DNA from: Anisakis pegreffii
Taxonomy: Eukaryota; Nematoda; Chromadorea; Rhabditida; Anisakidae
NCBI GenBank assembly: GCA_035041965.1
Contig: JAPYMA010000992.1
Location: forward strand, 42,743-106,742
Direction of reading: 5' to 3'
Length of the DNA: 64,000 nucleotides
The notes below the pieces were generated by a model. It was not told the origin of the DNA and searched no databases. It worked only from the letters and a program-made list of their open reading frames with translations. Every line of letters begins with the position of its first letter. Within the stretch, counting starts at the first letter, position 1. Shown here piece by piece: positions 1-12,242 of the stretch. The translations under genes were made by a program, and so were the position numbers.

Positions 1-3000
1 TAACGTTAATTGCAGCATTTATAATTGATCATTCCATCATTCTAATGAATGAAACACTGTGAATTGCTCACAATTCTAATTGAATTTCTTGAGAATTTTT
101 TGTTGTTTCTAAGTTCTTCTAATGGAAGAAATGCTGAGTTGAAAGTGAATTACTTCGTCTGGAATTCAAAGTCTTTTATCGAATTAAATTGATCGATTAA
201 GGTTGTTTTTGTTGTTGTTGTTATTATTGATGTTGGTTAACGCCCTCAAATTGACGAGAAGAACAACAGGTTTCATTCGGCCTCGAGCATCCACTTCATT
301 TTTATTTCAAGTCACCTTCTATCACTACTCAATCACCTCAGTTGATAGTCTCGACGCATCTGTAATGTATGATGTGCTTGTATGTCCCTAGAACGTTCAG
401 TTTCGTTCCTATTGATATCATGCAATGCATGCTTTCAATTAGGATAATTCCCTTTGAGATAATGCTATTGTTGACGTTCTAATGTTTATTCGCTATTACG
501 ACCGTTCAGCGGCCAAATTTTGAGATGTTTACTTTATGAACTAACATTCCGTTGAACACCAGAGATCCTTCTATCATTCTTAGGATTATCTGGATCGAAA
601 AAGCATCCTGATATGATAGTTAGATCAATGATTGATTTTAGATCAATGATTAGAGAGCTGTCATGAAATGATACTTTCTAAATTTATATATAATTTGTTG
701 GAACAATGCGCGAAGGTTCTTATTCATCATATCGAAACCAATTAATCGAATCGTTCATTATTGCGATTTGCCAGCCTTGCATTGTCATCAGTAAACACTT
801 AATTGTAAAATGGCATCTGTATACCAATCAAATTTCTAATTTGAGCTAATATATGTATGTTCGTTGTAGTAATATCCTCATCAGTTTAAGTAATAAAAGC
901 CATTCGATCACAGTAATTGATACACTCTAGTGAGCAATCATTAGCACTTAGCGGGAAACGATCCCAAACAATTGATGGTTTTACTCGTTGCAGTTAGGCT
1001 TATGTTCGTATTCGCTGTCTTATATCGATAATTTATTTATTCGAATAATGGATAGCGTCATTTGTCGAACCCAAATTTATTAGCAAGCAAGTGTGGTGGC
1101 TATGATGATGTTACGCATACGATCGACGAGTGACCTAGGTTTCCGTGAAATTGCATCTTATGTGGAGTGATTTTCTGAGCCGTATTGAGCATAATAATGC
1201 TGCTGCGTATAGCAACATACAAAACACATTCGGTCTTACAAATAGTAATAATACGCATATCTTAATGACGATCACCATCTAATAATAATGTTATTAGAAA
1301 GAGGACGACCATGCTGATGAATTAACATCAATAACAGTAATGATAAAGTATTACTAGTGGATGTGATGAAAGTAACGATGTAAGGGACAATAATTGTGAT
1401 CGTTTTGGAGGCCCCCCTGGAATAACTGCTCATCATGAACACATTATCTTTCCTCCGATTTATTTGATGATTGTGTTTTATTCTGTTAGCCGCAAAACAT
1501 GCAAATCATCGTTGTAGATTAACTGTGAATGCAGCAGAAGGTTAGTGGATGGTATATAATAAGCTGTGCGTGATAATTATAATTTGACAGTTTAAGTGGA
1601 CATTTGCATAGGCATTTATGGAGTTTTATTGATATGCACACGTTAATGGTATTCATGTGAAGTGAATGATCGAAGAGTAGTTCAAGTGAATCTATTGGAT
1701 TGTCAATATAATCATAATAGTTTGAGGGATGAAGTGACGATGATGATGATTATTATTATTAGATTGTTATTGTGAACATCACCAATATAATATCTCTCGA
1801 CCTTGATGGACACCAAACATACACTTTGCAGAAATATTATGCATTCATACATGCATCATGCAACACTCATTTCTATGACAGGTAGGCGGAAAGGTGGATG
1901 CGATCACAACATCAACAACAATATTCAAAATGATGCGAAGAGGAACGCAAATAATATAGCGTTTCAATAATAATACTTATAACAATACTAATAATAACAA
2001 TCAACATATAACGGATGTGTTTGTACAAGTATGGATGTGTGGATTTCCGTATGTTGATCATAGCTGCGCTCTTAAAACGGTCATATGCAAATGAAGCGAG
2101 TAATTGAATGCACATTGGGGAGTAGTGACCATTGGTCACTCAGTTGTAGTGACCGTTGCCTTGTACATTTATGTATTGTATACGGCAAACCATCACAACC
2201 AAGCCATTGGATTTATGCGCCACAATTCGCGCTTCGATAAACAAAATCGATTAAGCGTCCATTTTCGATGCCCATCAAAGTCAGCTCATCGTTGGACCAG
2301 CAGAGAATGATCAAGGAATGTGATTTATCTACAGTGCAACGTAAACATTCAAACAGATTTAGCAACAGATGTTCCCAAAATAAACAAACAACATTATTCG
2401 ATAGAATACAGCAAACAAACATGCGGGTCATCTGACGTGAAATCACTTGACATCAACAGATTTCTGAGTGCCAATCAACACTTGCTTTTGCAATTGTCTC
2501 TATAGCTCACAAAAACTTTTTCTTTGCCCAATAGCAAACAGCAAACGCCAAATGCTTGACACAATGCACCCGATGGAACGGAAGTAGAATGACAAAATCG
2601 CGAGTTTTCCATTTAAACTTGAATCGAAGATCCGCAGTGCCGCTTTTCCGCAGTTTATGACAATTATTCTAGGCCGCCCGATCTGGGCACAAATCTTCTA
2701 TGATAGTATCTTCAGAATGATTCATGTTTCACTGAAACGTTTGCGTGTTTAGTGCTCGTACAACTCGCATCTTAGTGTGTTGATCATCGATCGCGATCAC
2801 CGATCATAAATAGTATGATGAGAAAGTTCACTCGTCATAAACGCGAATAATCAAGTGAGTCTAGAGTCAGGTTGAAGATTGGATTTAATTCGCACCAAAT
2901 CTGCAAATAATGACATTTAACGATTTTTTACAAGAACGAAGTGATATTTGGAAATTTGTACGAATGATCATAGTTATGATTCTGTGCTGTTTCAAGTACC

Positions 3001-5836
3001 TCAGTTGAATCGTCACTATTCACCAATTGTGTCATGTTAAGAGGAAGATTGTCTGCAATTTGTGAGTGCGCAATTGGCCAGAATTGTCATTCAGTAGCGC
3101 CACTGCTTCCTCGCAAACGCCATTCAATCGCCATTTTCACTGGATTTGCGATATTTTAATTGCTTTCTGTTCAAATTCTATACGAACAGTAAGAAAGTTT
3201 TGAATAGTTCAGTGAATCATATCGCTTAATACGGTGATTCGAAAGTGATCGTCATATGGGTTTTCGGCTATTAATAAACAAAGTAGGTTATTTGTTTGTT
3301 TATTTGCGCTTATTTGTCGCACTGAATACACATTTATTTGTGTTCGATACGGTAACGTTAGCTTCCTTCTTTGCCTAAATCCTTTTCCCAAAGCGCATCT
3401 ATCCCGTACTGGTGTCCAATTACATCAAATTAAACACGTTTAGCTAGCTCAACGAGTGAAAGTCAACTCAACCCTTCGTTTCACCCCTCAAAACGCTTGG
3501 CTGAAGCAATTAATCTATGAGGAAATTGTCCGAATGTATTTTGATTAATCCTTCCTTCATCAAATATTTAATCATTTGTTGTTTGTTGTTTGATCCAGCG
3601 ATGGAATTCCCTCGTCGATGAAACGACGATGCCTCCTGTGTTCGGAAAGTAATCGGTTCCAACAGAGAAGAGAACGAGTATCATTTTTGTCAAGATGAAG
3701 TGAAAACTTTGCGGTCGGTGCTCCAATGCGTGTGCTAATCGCAAAACTTGTTTCAGTCCACTGAAATGATTGAACGAACAAAACAAAAAAAAAGCGAATA
3801 TAAATTGAAAATAACACCGCACAAAATTGCTGCTCTCGTACAGATCGCCGGCTCATTGTACAGTGTGAAAACACGCAAAAGCGCATAATTGTTAGGCGAT
3901 TATTGCTTTATGGTGTTTGATTGAATGATTTATGAATGATCTCATAAGCATTTTCAGATTTCGCTCTAACAAAATGATTTATAGCCAGCGATTTCTGACT
4001 CTTTGCGTGCCACACAAATTGTTCATTCATTTTAGTTTTTCCACCTTCACACAAATCACTGATCCCATTGCATTTATGTGTCGTCAAATAACTGTCGTTT
4101 GGTTGTGAGCGCATATTAAAGGTAGCGAAATTTTTACGAGTTGGCGCTAAGGCCATAAAACCAGCAATGGCAACTACTCCTTTCAATTCGATGCACACAT
4201 TCACCGTAACACATAAAATGCATCAAATCAAACAGGAAAAAGAAACATGCATCCGGGTGACTTGTTCAGAGCAAATTTCCACCCGTATCTATCATCCCCA
4301 GCGCCTAAAACGCTCGAGTGCCAGCCAACTTCTTTGGCTATTCATTCGTCAGAGCTGATCGTACACGTACCTACGAACAAATCCAATTATCTCTTGTATT
4401 TTGCCTTTCAACGCCTACTGCCGTCATAAATCATCATCGCGATTGTTCTAGTGCTCCCCTAGCAGAATGCCTAATCGTTAACGATATCCTCATACATCAT
4501 TTGCCTCCCTCCCCCATTGGAGCACATAATATCAATGCAACTTTCATCCCTCCCATTCCCTTCATCCTCTCTTAACCTATAATCGAGGTTTTTGGAACCG
4601 CCCATACGGATGAATCGCGTGGTCGCCATCTTCCTCACATCGCCGCTGCATGTCTAGTCCGGTTGCAGCAGTCCCATTCCTATGCCAACTACCCTCAAAT
4701 CGACCGACCATTTCTCCTCATTCGGCCAAAAAAAATGCCAAATTCACAGCTTCGTTTTCTCACCTCTATAAATGCTCCTCACAATCAGCAAAATTACCAC
4801 AAGAATCAATCTCCTTCCTACTCATTTGATCATGATCGTTTGCCCCCTGGTGGTGACTGCTGTGTAAAATAACAGTTCAGAACGCAACTGTACGCGAGAT
4901 GTTTTTCACATGATTTATTGCAATTCGCTTTCGCTGTTACTCGAAAAAAATGCGAATATTTTATATGTGAATGCTATCATAAATTTCACGTCCATACCAA
5001 TTGCTTTCATCGACTTATGAACTTAATTGCTGTGAAAAGAAACCAGTTATTGTTATTTTTAGTTGTGACACGCTCACAGTTCACTAGCAATAAATTCATT
5101 GACAGTTGTAATTATCGGCTCTCTTTTCCATCGAGCATTTATGACTTAGGATTTAGAATGTCTTAATCGCACTCTCCGCGCTTTACATTCCTCAGCTCCC
5201 TGTGCATGCATTCCAAAAAGCTTTACCTGATCAAAATCCGCGCTTTACATTCCTCAGCTCCCTGTGCATGCATTCCAAAAAGCTTTACGTAGCTGCCTGA
5301 AATTGGAATGTAGCTTGTTTGTGTGATACGATATGAGTGTATGCGTGTAAAAAACAATTTTATTGGGTTGTTTGTTTGAGCGTTTAAGGGGTAGTTGATA
5401 TGATAATATTTTTAAGTCAAGATATCTGCCTGCAAAGTTGCACTTCACCAGTGGTGATGTTTCCCTATCAGTGAGTAGTTGGAAAGCTTGAAATTGATAA
5501 GAAAAACATTTTATTGAAATCAATACAGATTAGTTGCCATCACTGTTTCATTGTGATTGTTTTCTTGTGCGTTCTGTTTTTTGTCAATCGGTTGATTGGT
5601 ACATCGTCAACAACACTGCAAACTTCTATCGTCTTCAAAAATAATCCAATGAAACACCAAACTCGTTCAACTCTTCCTTCTCCTACTCTCAATGAAAGTC
5701 TTGTGTAAGTGAAATAGGTAATGCAAACATGTGAGATGTATCAGGATTTGTGAATTTCTGAGTATGATTTTTTGTTGTGACAGCAACGTTCTTTCATTCA
5801 TCGATATTTGTTTGCTTCAAGATTTGTTGAATTTCA
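1..5836. other. intergenic, no supported gene
   Basis: I found no chain of exons with matching phases on either strand of this stretch. Open frames here are short and overlapping. The cluster around 4160-4870 (+) lies in a pyrimidine-rich strand, where stop codons are rare by composition. A minus-strand frame at about 3572-3760 follows a good polypyrimidine acceptor, but its product is unrecognised and no upstream exon was found. AT-rich simple repeats (for example ATT/GAT runs near 1740-1760) are present. The 3' part should contain the upstream region of the Rh transporter gene. Confidence 0.5.
5175..5288. repeat. tandem duplication, 62-bp period
   Basis: A 52-bp block starting TCCGCGCTTTACATTCC at 5175 is repeated without visible change at 5237, separated by 10 bp. 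Two identical copies imply a recent local duplication, or a local assembly error. It lies about 560 bp upstream of the Rh transporter start codon. Confidence 0.9.
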
Positions 5837-5837
5837 G
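5831..5837 (+). promoter_or_regulatory. 5' splice-leader-type acceptor of the Rh gene
   Basis: An ATTTCAG acceptor lies 10 nt before the ATG at 5848, with no donor that pairs with it in a credible 5' exon. In nematodes this arrangement usually marks a trans-splice site, which supports the chosen start. Confidence 0.5.
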
Positions 5838-5847
5838 CGATCCGAGG

Positions 5848-8800
5848 ATGGCGTCTACATTCCAGAAATACCAGTTCACGATTGTTCTTGTTCTCTCCCA
5901 AGTTAGTGATTGCTGACCTTGTCACCGAAAGCATTTTCATCTCAGACCACATTTTGTCTTTTTCGGCTCTTACAACTTCAATCAAGCATTTCTATCCTCT
6001 AGAAGGAAGTTGCATTGCGACGGCAAAAAATTATCAATGCAATTATCAAGCATTGGAAGCAATCGTTTTGCAGGAGTGCACAATAAACATGATAGCATCA
6101 TATGAGCGCTATTCATTGATCGATTGCTTGTAAGGGATCAATTTTCAGATCGCCTTCTTCATTCTATTCGGAATATTTGGGAGATATGCGGAGAGTGCGA
6201 TGCCTGGAGGACCAAGCAGTACGAACTTCGTTAATTCGAACTATCCGAGTAAGTGATCATATGAGTGTAAACATAGATCAACGAAGCACTTGATGTGTCT
6301 GTCAGTCATGAAATTCCAACGCTGGAAACCAATTAACTGTTACTGATTCAGAATCAAAATTCTTTGCGGTATCAGATAACTCATCGTTGCTTACGCCATC
6401 AATATTTTGCTTGTAACCTCAACGCACCAGTCGCAATGTTATACTTGCAAACAGTATTTTTGAGGGTATCTGAATCATTAGAAAAATCAAAATCTCAAAG
6501 CTAGATGGAAAGACAGCCTTGCAGATCAATGCATTAAAACAAAATCGCTCATGAGCGAAGTAAGGGAGCATGCCTCGCCAACAATGCAAAGCATTTGCAT
6601 TAAGCATTTGCATGTATCTGCAAAACCCTTCCGAATTGGTCCATTTATTTGAACTGATCGTGAACGGATCCAATAAATCAAGGACCGATTTGATTGCGGT
6701 TCTAAAGTTTCAAAAATTCTTCTCCCGTCAAACAATACAATATTTCAGTGTTCCAAGATATACACGTAATGATCTTCATCGGTTTTGGCTTCTTAATGGT
6801 ATTCCTAAGACGTTATGGATTCTCTGCTGTCTCAATTAACCTGCTTCTCGCATGTGTCGTCATTCAGTGGAGTATACTCATAAATGGATTCTGGTCTGAA
6901 GAGTTTGCTGAAACCGGACAATTCACGATTTCGATTACTGAGTTAGTGGCGAAATAAATAATACATCAAATTTTATGTGACAACACCAGATCATAGCAGC
7001 ATCGCATAACGATCTTCAAATGTCATCTTGGAATTTCGCTTATTTTCCACCTCTAAAACGTATCCTTTATCTGAAACGGCCTGAGCTGTGACTGAATCAA
7101 AATCGTTTTCCAACTATTCTGAAGAGATAACCATTGCCGTGCAGAAAACAATTGTTCGTTTTGTGCTGGAAGTTCGAGTGATACGAAAGCAAGATGCTGG
7201 TCTGATATGACCAAGTATTTAAGGATAATTGGTGGTGATTTCGCGGCAGCAACGATTTTGATCACAATGGGTGCCACCTTAGGTAAGCTTTCACCATCGC
7301 AATATGTGGTGATGGCACTGATCGAGGTACCTGTCGCACTCACCATCGAACATATCGTTATTCATATAATCGAGGTACTTCCTAATAATCATTTTATTCC
7401 AGCTGCAATTGCACATCACCAATCTATACGTCACTCGTAACTCAATCGAACGTTCCGTTCATTGCCCTGTTTGCTAATAAAATAGCCCTCAACTAGTCTT
7501 ATTAATCGCTAAAGATTACGTATTCCGTAGCACTCATCAAGTGACCGTCATCACTGTCCCTGTGCATAGTTTCAATTGCAAGCAATTTGGTTAACCATAG
7601 TCAACAATCAAAGACCTTGACATTTTTTGGTAGCTGCAAAAGACGAGATATATTTGTCGATTACTTTGACAGTAGAACTTCTATGAGTATCGATTTCTAT
7701 CTCGATTAATTGTTGCTACTATTAGTCTTTGTTGATTAGCGTGCTCTTTGGAAAAATCAAGGAAAACATCAAAATTGTCTGCAGTGGTAGCATTGAAAGG
7801 CATTCCAAAGAAATTTTCATTATTATTCCTTCTTCAATTTCGAATTGCACACAGCGGCAATTAATAATTCAACAGTATCAATGTATCACATGATGTATCG
7901 TTGTAAAAATCGCTATACACTTTCAAAAAAAAAATGATCAGAGAACATTTGAAATGAACGACTCCCTCTCATCAGTTTATCAGTCACATATCTTAAGAAT
8001 GTCTTGACTTCTTGTAAAATTGGCATCGAAGTGGAATGAAGCATTGAATTTTGTGGGTTTAACCACAATCTAATGTAATCACTGAAAAAAAATACATAGG
8101 CGAACGATGTCGGCGATTCAATGGTTATTCACGCGTTTGGCGCATACTTTGGACTAGCACTTGCCTTCGTATTCAACAAGAAACAGCATCGTGAGCATGA
8201 ACATGAGGGAAGCAACTATAGTTCGGATATTTTCTCTATGATCGGTAAGTGAATCTTCAAAAATATCATAATTAAGAACGCATTTCACAAGATTTCTTTT
8301 CTTCACACATCTTGGAATGATATCCAAAGATGAAATGAAATGGAACATATGGATAACCATCAAGATTGCATTGCAAACAAATATCATAGAAATGGATTTC
8401 TTTCAATCATTGTGATTTCTTGATTCTTGCACAGTCAATGCACTTGAAGTAGATCACTTGATCGAGTGAAGTTGTGTATAAGTGAGCGATCTCTAGCGAA
8501 TTTGACAAATTTGTTCTGGTTGTTACAAAAACGAAAATCTTTTTCAGGTGCCGTATTCCTTTGGGTATTCTGGCCATCGTTTAACGCCGTCTCAGCTGTA
8601 CCTGAAAATGCACGTCAACGAGCTGTTCTCAACACCTACCTCTCGTTGGCTGCTTGCACCGTGGTGACGTTCATCCTCAGTCAGTTGGTTGATCATGAAC
8701 ATAAGGTGTGTCCGATCTGGTTATAGTAGCGAATCGATCGCTTTAATTTGAACTTCTTTTACTGGCAATTCCCAAAATCCGTATGTATCGTACATTTGAC

Positions 8801-10706
8801 GAGCTCGCACACCTCATTTGGAAAACTTCATCCTGCCAATCCTGTATGTCTTGTCAGGAACAATCAGAGTGATTTTGGATCCTTTGCTTCCGGACTGTAT
8901 GATGAGAGCTAATGTTCACCCCTGTACATGTAAATCATATATAGTTTGTGGTCCCGTCTGTAACGAGCGCAGTCTGATAGGGATAAGGTCTTACGAACAG
9001 TCTAACGATAAGCGGAAAGTTTAAATCGCCTGATCGTATGAGATGCAAAACGCTTTCTAAAATCCGTATTCAGATGCGCTTCTCGATGACACATATAGCG
9101 AATTCGACTCTGGCTGGTGGTGTAGCAATTGGTACGACCGCGAACGTTGTGCTAATGCCTCTTCATGCATTGCTCGTTGGCGCTGGAGCCGCAGTGATCT
9201 CTGTCCTCGGATATGCTTATGTCACGGTTCGAATATTATTTCCTCATGATTGTCTTCTGAAATTCTCATCGAGCAATGAAAAGATTCTTGTTTATCACGC
9301 AACTATACACGAATAGTGTTCATGAAATGAAAATTCAATACTGATACTCCATATCTTATGTGTTTTTGAACCAAGAAAACGACAATTTATTCGCTTATTC
9401 TGGAAACTGCTTTTGATAGTGTTGTCAACTGCTGTGATCTTGTCTATTGATGTTTGTCACGTTTGAACATCATGCTGACTGAAGTGGATTTTCAGCCGTT
9501 CCTTGCACGCAAGATGCGTATTCACGACACGTGTGGAGTAAACAATCTCCATGGAATGCCAGGTATGTCCCTCAGCAATCAGCATTTACTATTTCGGTCA
9601 TAATGATCATACTGATAAAGAACAAATCGCTTGTATTACAATGAATCTTGCATCGAATGTTGTATCGATCTTGCATCAATTGATATTGAACAAATCGCCT
9701 GTATCACAATGAATCTTGCATTAAAAGAACTCTTTCAACTGGAATCCGAGAATTTATTCAGCCAGAACATATTTAACTCGTTCGCAAGCAAGCAATGCTA
9801 ACAATACAGAAGTGTTTCATTCATGAGTGGTTCGAAAGAATGAACAAGTCGTAGAATTTTTCACAAATTTTAGGAGTCTACGCTGGTATTCTTGGTTTCA
9901 TCTTCGCAGCTGTTTATGATCCCGCAAAGTATGGCACCAGGTAAGGATTTCTATAGCCAAAAAATATTCATTCAAGATTTGTGCGTTATCCGTCTCAACA
10001 ATAATGTTTCTTGCAAAAGAAGAAGCTCTCAGAGGGTGGATTGCATCGTTGAGTGAATTTCATTTCAGCTTGAATATGATCTATCCAGCCATAAAAACAT
10101 CGTCGAATGAACATGGAAGAGATATGATGGTTCAAGCGGCATTCCAGCTGATTGCTCTTGTAGTTGTTTTGGTTGGTGCAATCGTTAGTGGAGCCATTAC
10201 GGGTAAGTGCAGAGGATCATGCAGGGGTTTAGCAGCAGCTCATCGCTGAGTTCTCGCCACGGCGAGTATTCCTGACGGCAATCAGAGCGATTTTCAGCAT
10301 GATTTCAATCATCTTATATGTTGAATGAAAATCTCATATAGTTTCTCAAGCAAAATTCATATAAATCCTTAAACTACGTCCGCTTCTTTAGGTTTGATCT
10401 TGAAACTGAAGATTTGGGATCAAGTAAGAGACAAGGAACTGTACGCGGATGGAGACTACTTCGAAGTACCTGAGGACTACGACTTCGTGACGAGGGTGCG
10501 TTTATATGTTGCTTATATGTGCAAGACTAAAAGTTTGGCAAGAGATTAGTTTGAAAGAATTGCTCAAAGGGCAGCAGCAAAAATTCCTAACATACGACAA
10601 TGATGTTGAACAGGAACTTAATGAGTGCGAGTTTTAGATCACTTCAAAAATCGACCATGTTGAGCTGACCGAACACACAGCGCTAAGGAACAAGGAGGGC
10701 CAATAA
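5848..10706 (+). CDS. rhr-like: Rh-family ammonium transporter, complete, 12 exons, 464 aa
   Basis: This gene encodes an Rh glycoprotein, a polytopic membrane channel that conducts ammonia or ammonium (and possibly CO2) across the plasma membrane. Exons: 5848-5901, 6149-6248, 6749-6941, 7224-7374, 8100-8244, 8548-8705, 9074-9226, 9496-9562, 9874-9940, 10069-10202, 10392-10495, 10638-10706. All junctions agree in phase and sum to 1395 nt. Recognisable family stretches run in order: YPMFQDIHVMIFIGFGFLM, DFAAATILITMGATLGK, SMVIHAFGAYFGLA, NSTLAGGVAIGTTANVVLM, DTCGVNNLHGMPG. His177 (in IHAFGAYFG) and His274 (in THIANSTLAGG) match the twin pore histidines of the family. The length equals the usual 450-490 aa. 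The acceptor of exon 4 (TTTAAG) is the only unusual one. If the last donor (AGG/GTGCGT) were unused, the frame would stop at 10549; the chosen 23-codon last exon gives an acidic tail (DHVELTEH). Which Rh paralogue it is cannot be told here. Confidence 0.97.
9620..9721. repeat. 34-bp direct repeat, 68-bp period, in an Rh intron
   Basis: The block GAACAAATCGCTTGTATTAC and its continuation at 9620-9653 recurs at 9688-9721 with two changes. It lies inside the intron between coding exons 8 and 9 of the Rh gene. Confidence 0.8.
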
Positions 10707-12242
10707 CTGGATCGTATCAATGACCACCATTCACATCAATCATCATATCAAATTCATTATTTGCTCTCTGCATTATTATGCGTTTTTATCAGCATCATTA
10801 CTGTCATCGTCCATGTACCATATACTACTCAGTTTATCATACGTAATGGCCGCCTAATTTTAATCTTAAAATTTATAAGTTCTCGTGAAATATTCACAGA
10901 TTCGATACGAAACTATTGCTGTGAATATTTAAAGAGGAGAACGCTAATTTCGATGAGTGACCGACGAGCGATGTCTTCTAGAAAGCATTCAGTTTTAATG
11001 TGGCACGAAAGTGAATCATGTGGCTAAGGTCAATCCCTTCTCATACAACTCACAGCACTTGGGCTTTTTTGGATTTGTTCCCTTATCAGTTCTGCGGTAT
11101 TCGCATGAAAACAATGATAAAGATCAAAGAAGTATCTCCATGTCAATGAAATTCGAATGTGCCCAGCAAAACGCATTGAGCTCAGACTCATAATCAAACT
11201 CAGAAGATTCATTTATTAACCGACTATGAATTCAAATAGTGATCGAATCGATATCTCTTCATCCAATTAACGTCAAGTTGAACCTTTCCTATGTGCCCTT
11301 CTTGATTAATCATATCTATTACTATTCGTTCTTATCACATATGCGATGTTTGTATAATGTTTTATCTATCATTAATAACACATCCTAATTACGAAAAGTA
11401 AACTGTTAGTGAAATTACACGTAACATTGTGCATTGTTGACTCTTCTCGAAAACATGTCATCGCCATCCCATTAACACTCTCATAAATTTGTCATTTTAG
11501 CATTTTCAACTGTTTATGTTAATAATATTGAGTAAATTCGTTAATTTCTTGTACGATCTTAACACACCTAAATGGATCGTTCGTGAAGTGGACTGTAAAA
11601 TCAAAAAATGATCACCACATCGTGGCAACTCTTTGATGGAAATGTTTTATTGTTTACATGGTCAAAATATCACAAGAATGAACCCAAAAAGAATTGACAC
11701 ATAAGAATCCCCTCGAGACAAATAATTATTCGAATGAATGCAAAGGAACAGTTCACTAAAGGTGTCGACAATATACTTGACAATAAATTCATTCGAGCAC
11801 CCTGATTCACGTTCCCCCCCTCCCCATTCCCACTCCGACATTTGCCAGTTCGGTTGGGTAAAAAAATTCCATTCATCACGTGTATACTCATTAGAGGTGA
11901 AAAAAGTAGACTGGCCTAACAATATGCAAAACGGAGAATATAAAATTGTGGAAACCTAGGAACAATCAAATGACCATGAACAGAGCGGAACTATATGAAG
12001 AAAACAGCACCAATGTGGATTCGTAGAAGAGAAGTTTCAATAACATGAAACGTACCTTCTAGTCGAAATATCACCCCCCCTCCCCCAAAAAAAAGACCAC
12101 ACTCCACAATTCTTCCACAACCTTTAAAGGATATAACAATCAGTATTATGATACGCAAAGTGGAACAACATCAAAGAATCCATAAAAGATTATCACATCG
12201 ATTTTCAATGGACTATCATCATAAGACCAGATTCCTCAGAAA
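10707..12242. other. convergent intergenic region
   Basis: This stretch lies between the 3' ends of the Rh transporter (+) and CDK5RAP3 (-), so it should hold both 3' UTRs. No coding exon chain was found. A C-rich run (ACCCCCCCTCCCCC) followed by A8 occurs at about 12072-12095. No canonical AATAAA was seen close to either stop codon. Confidence 0.5.

Noticed and set aside
3572..3886. Two overlapping minus-strand open frames after a good polypyrimidine acceptor
   Set aside because: The acceptor is plausible, but I found no upstream exon or protein resemblance, so I did not call a gene.
4160..4870. Cluster of overlapping plus-strand frames
   Set aside because: The strand is pyrimidine-rich, which removes stop codons in all frames; no splice signals or family motifs.
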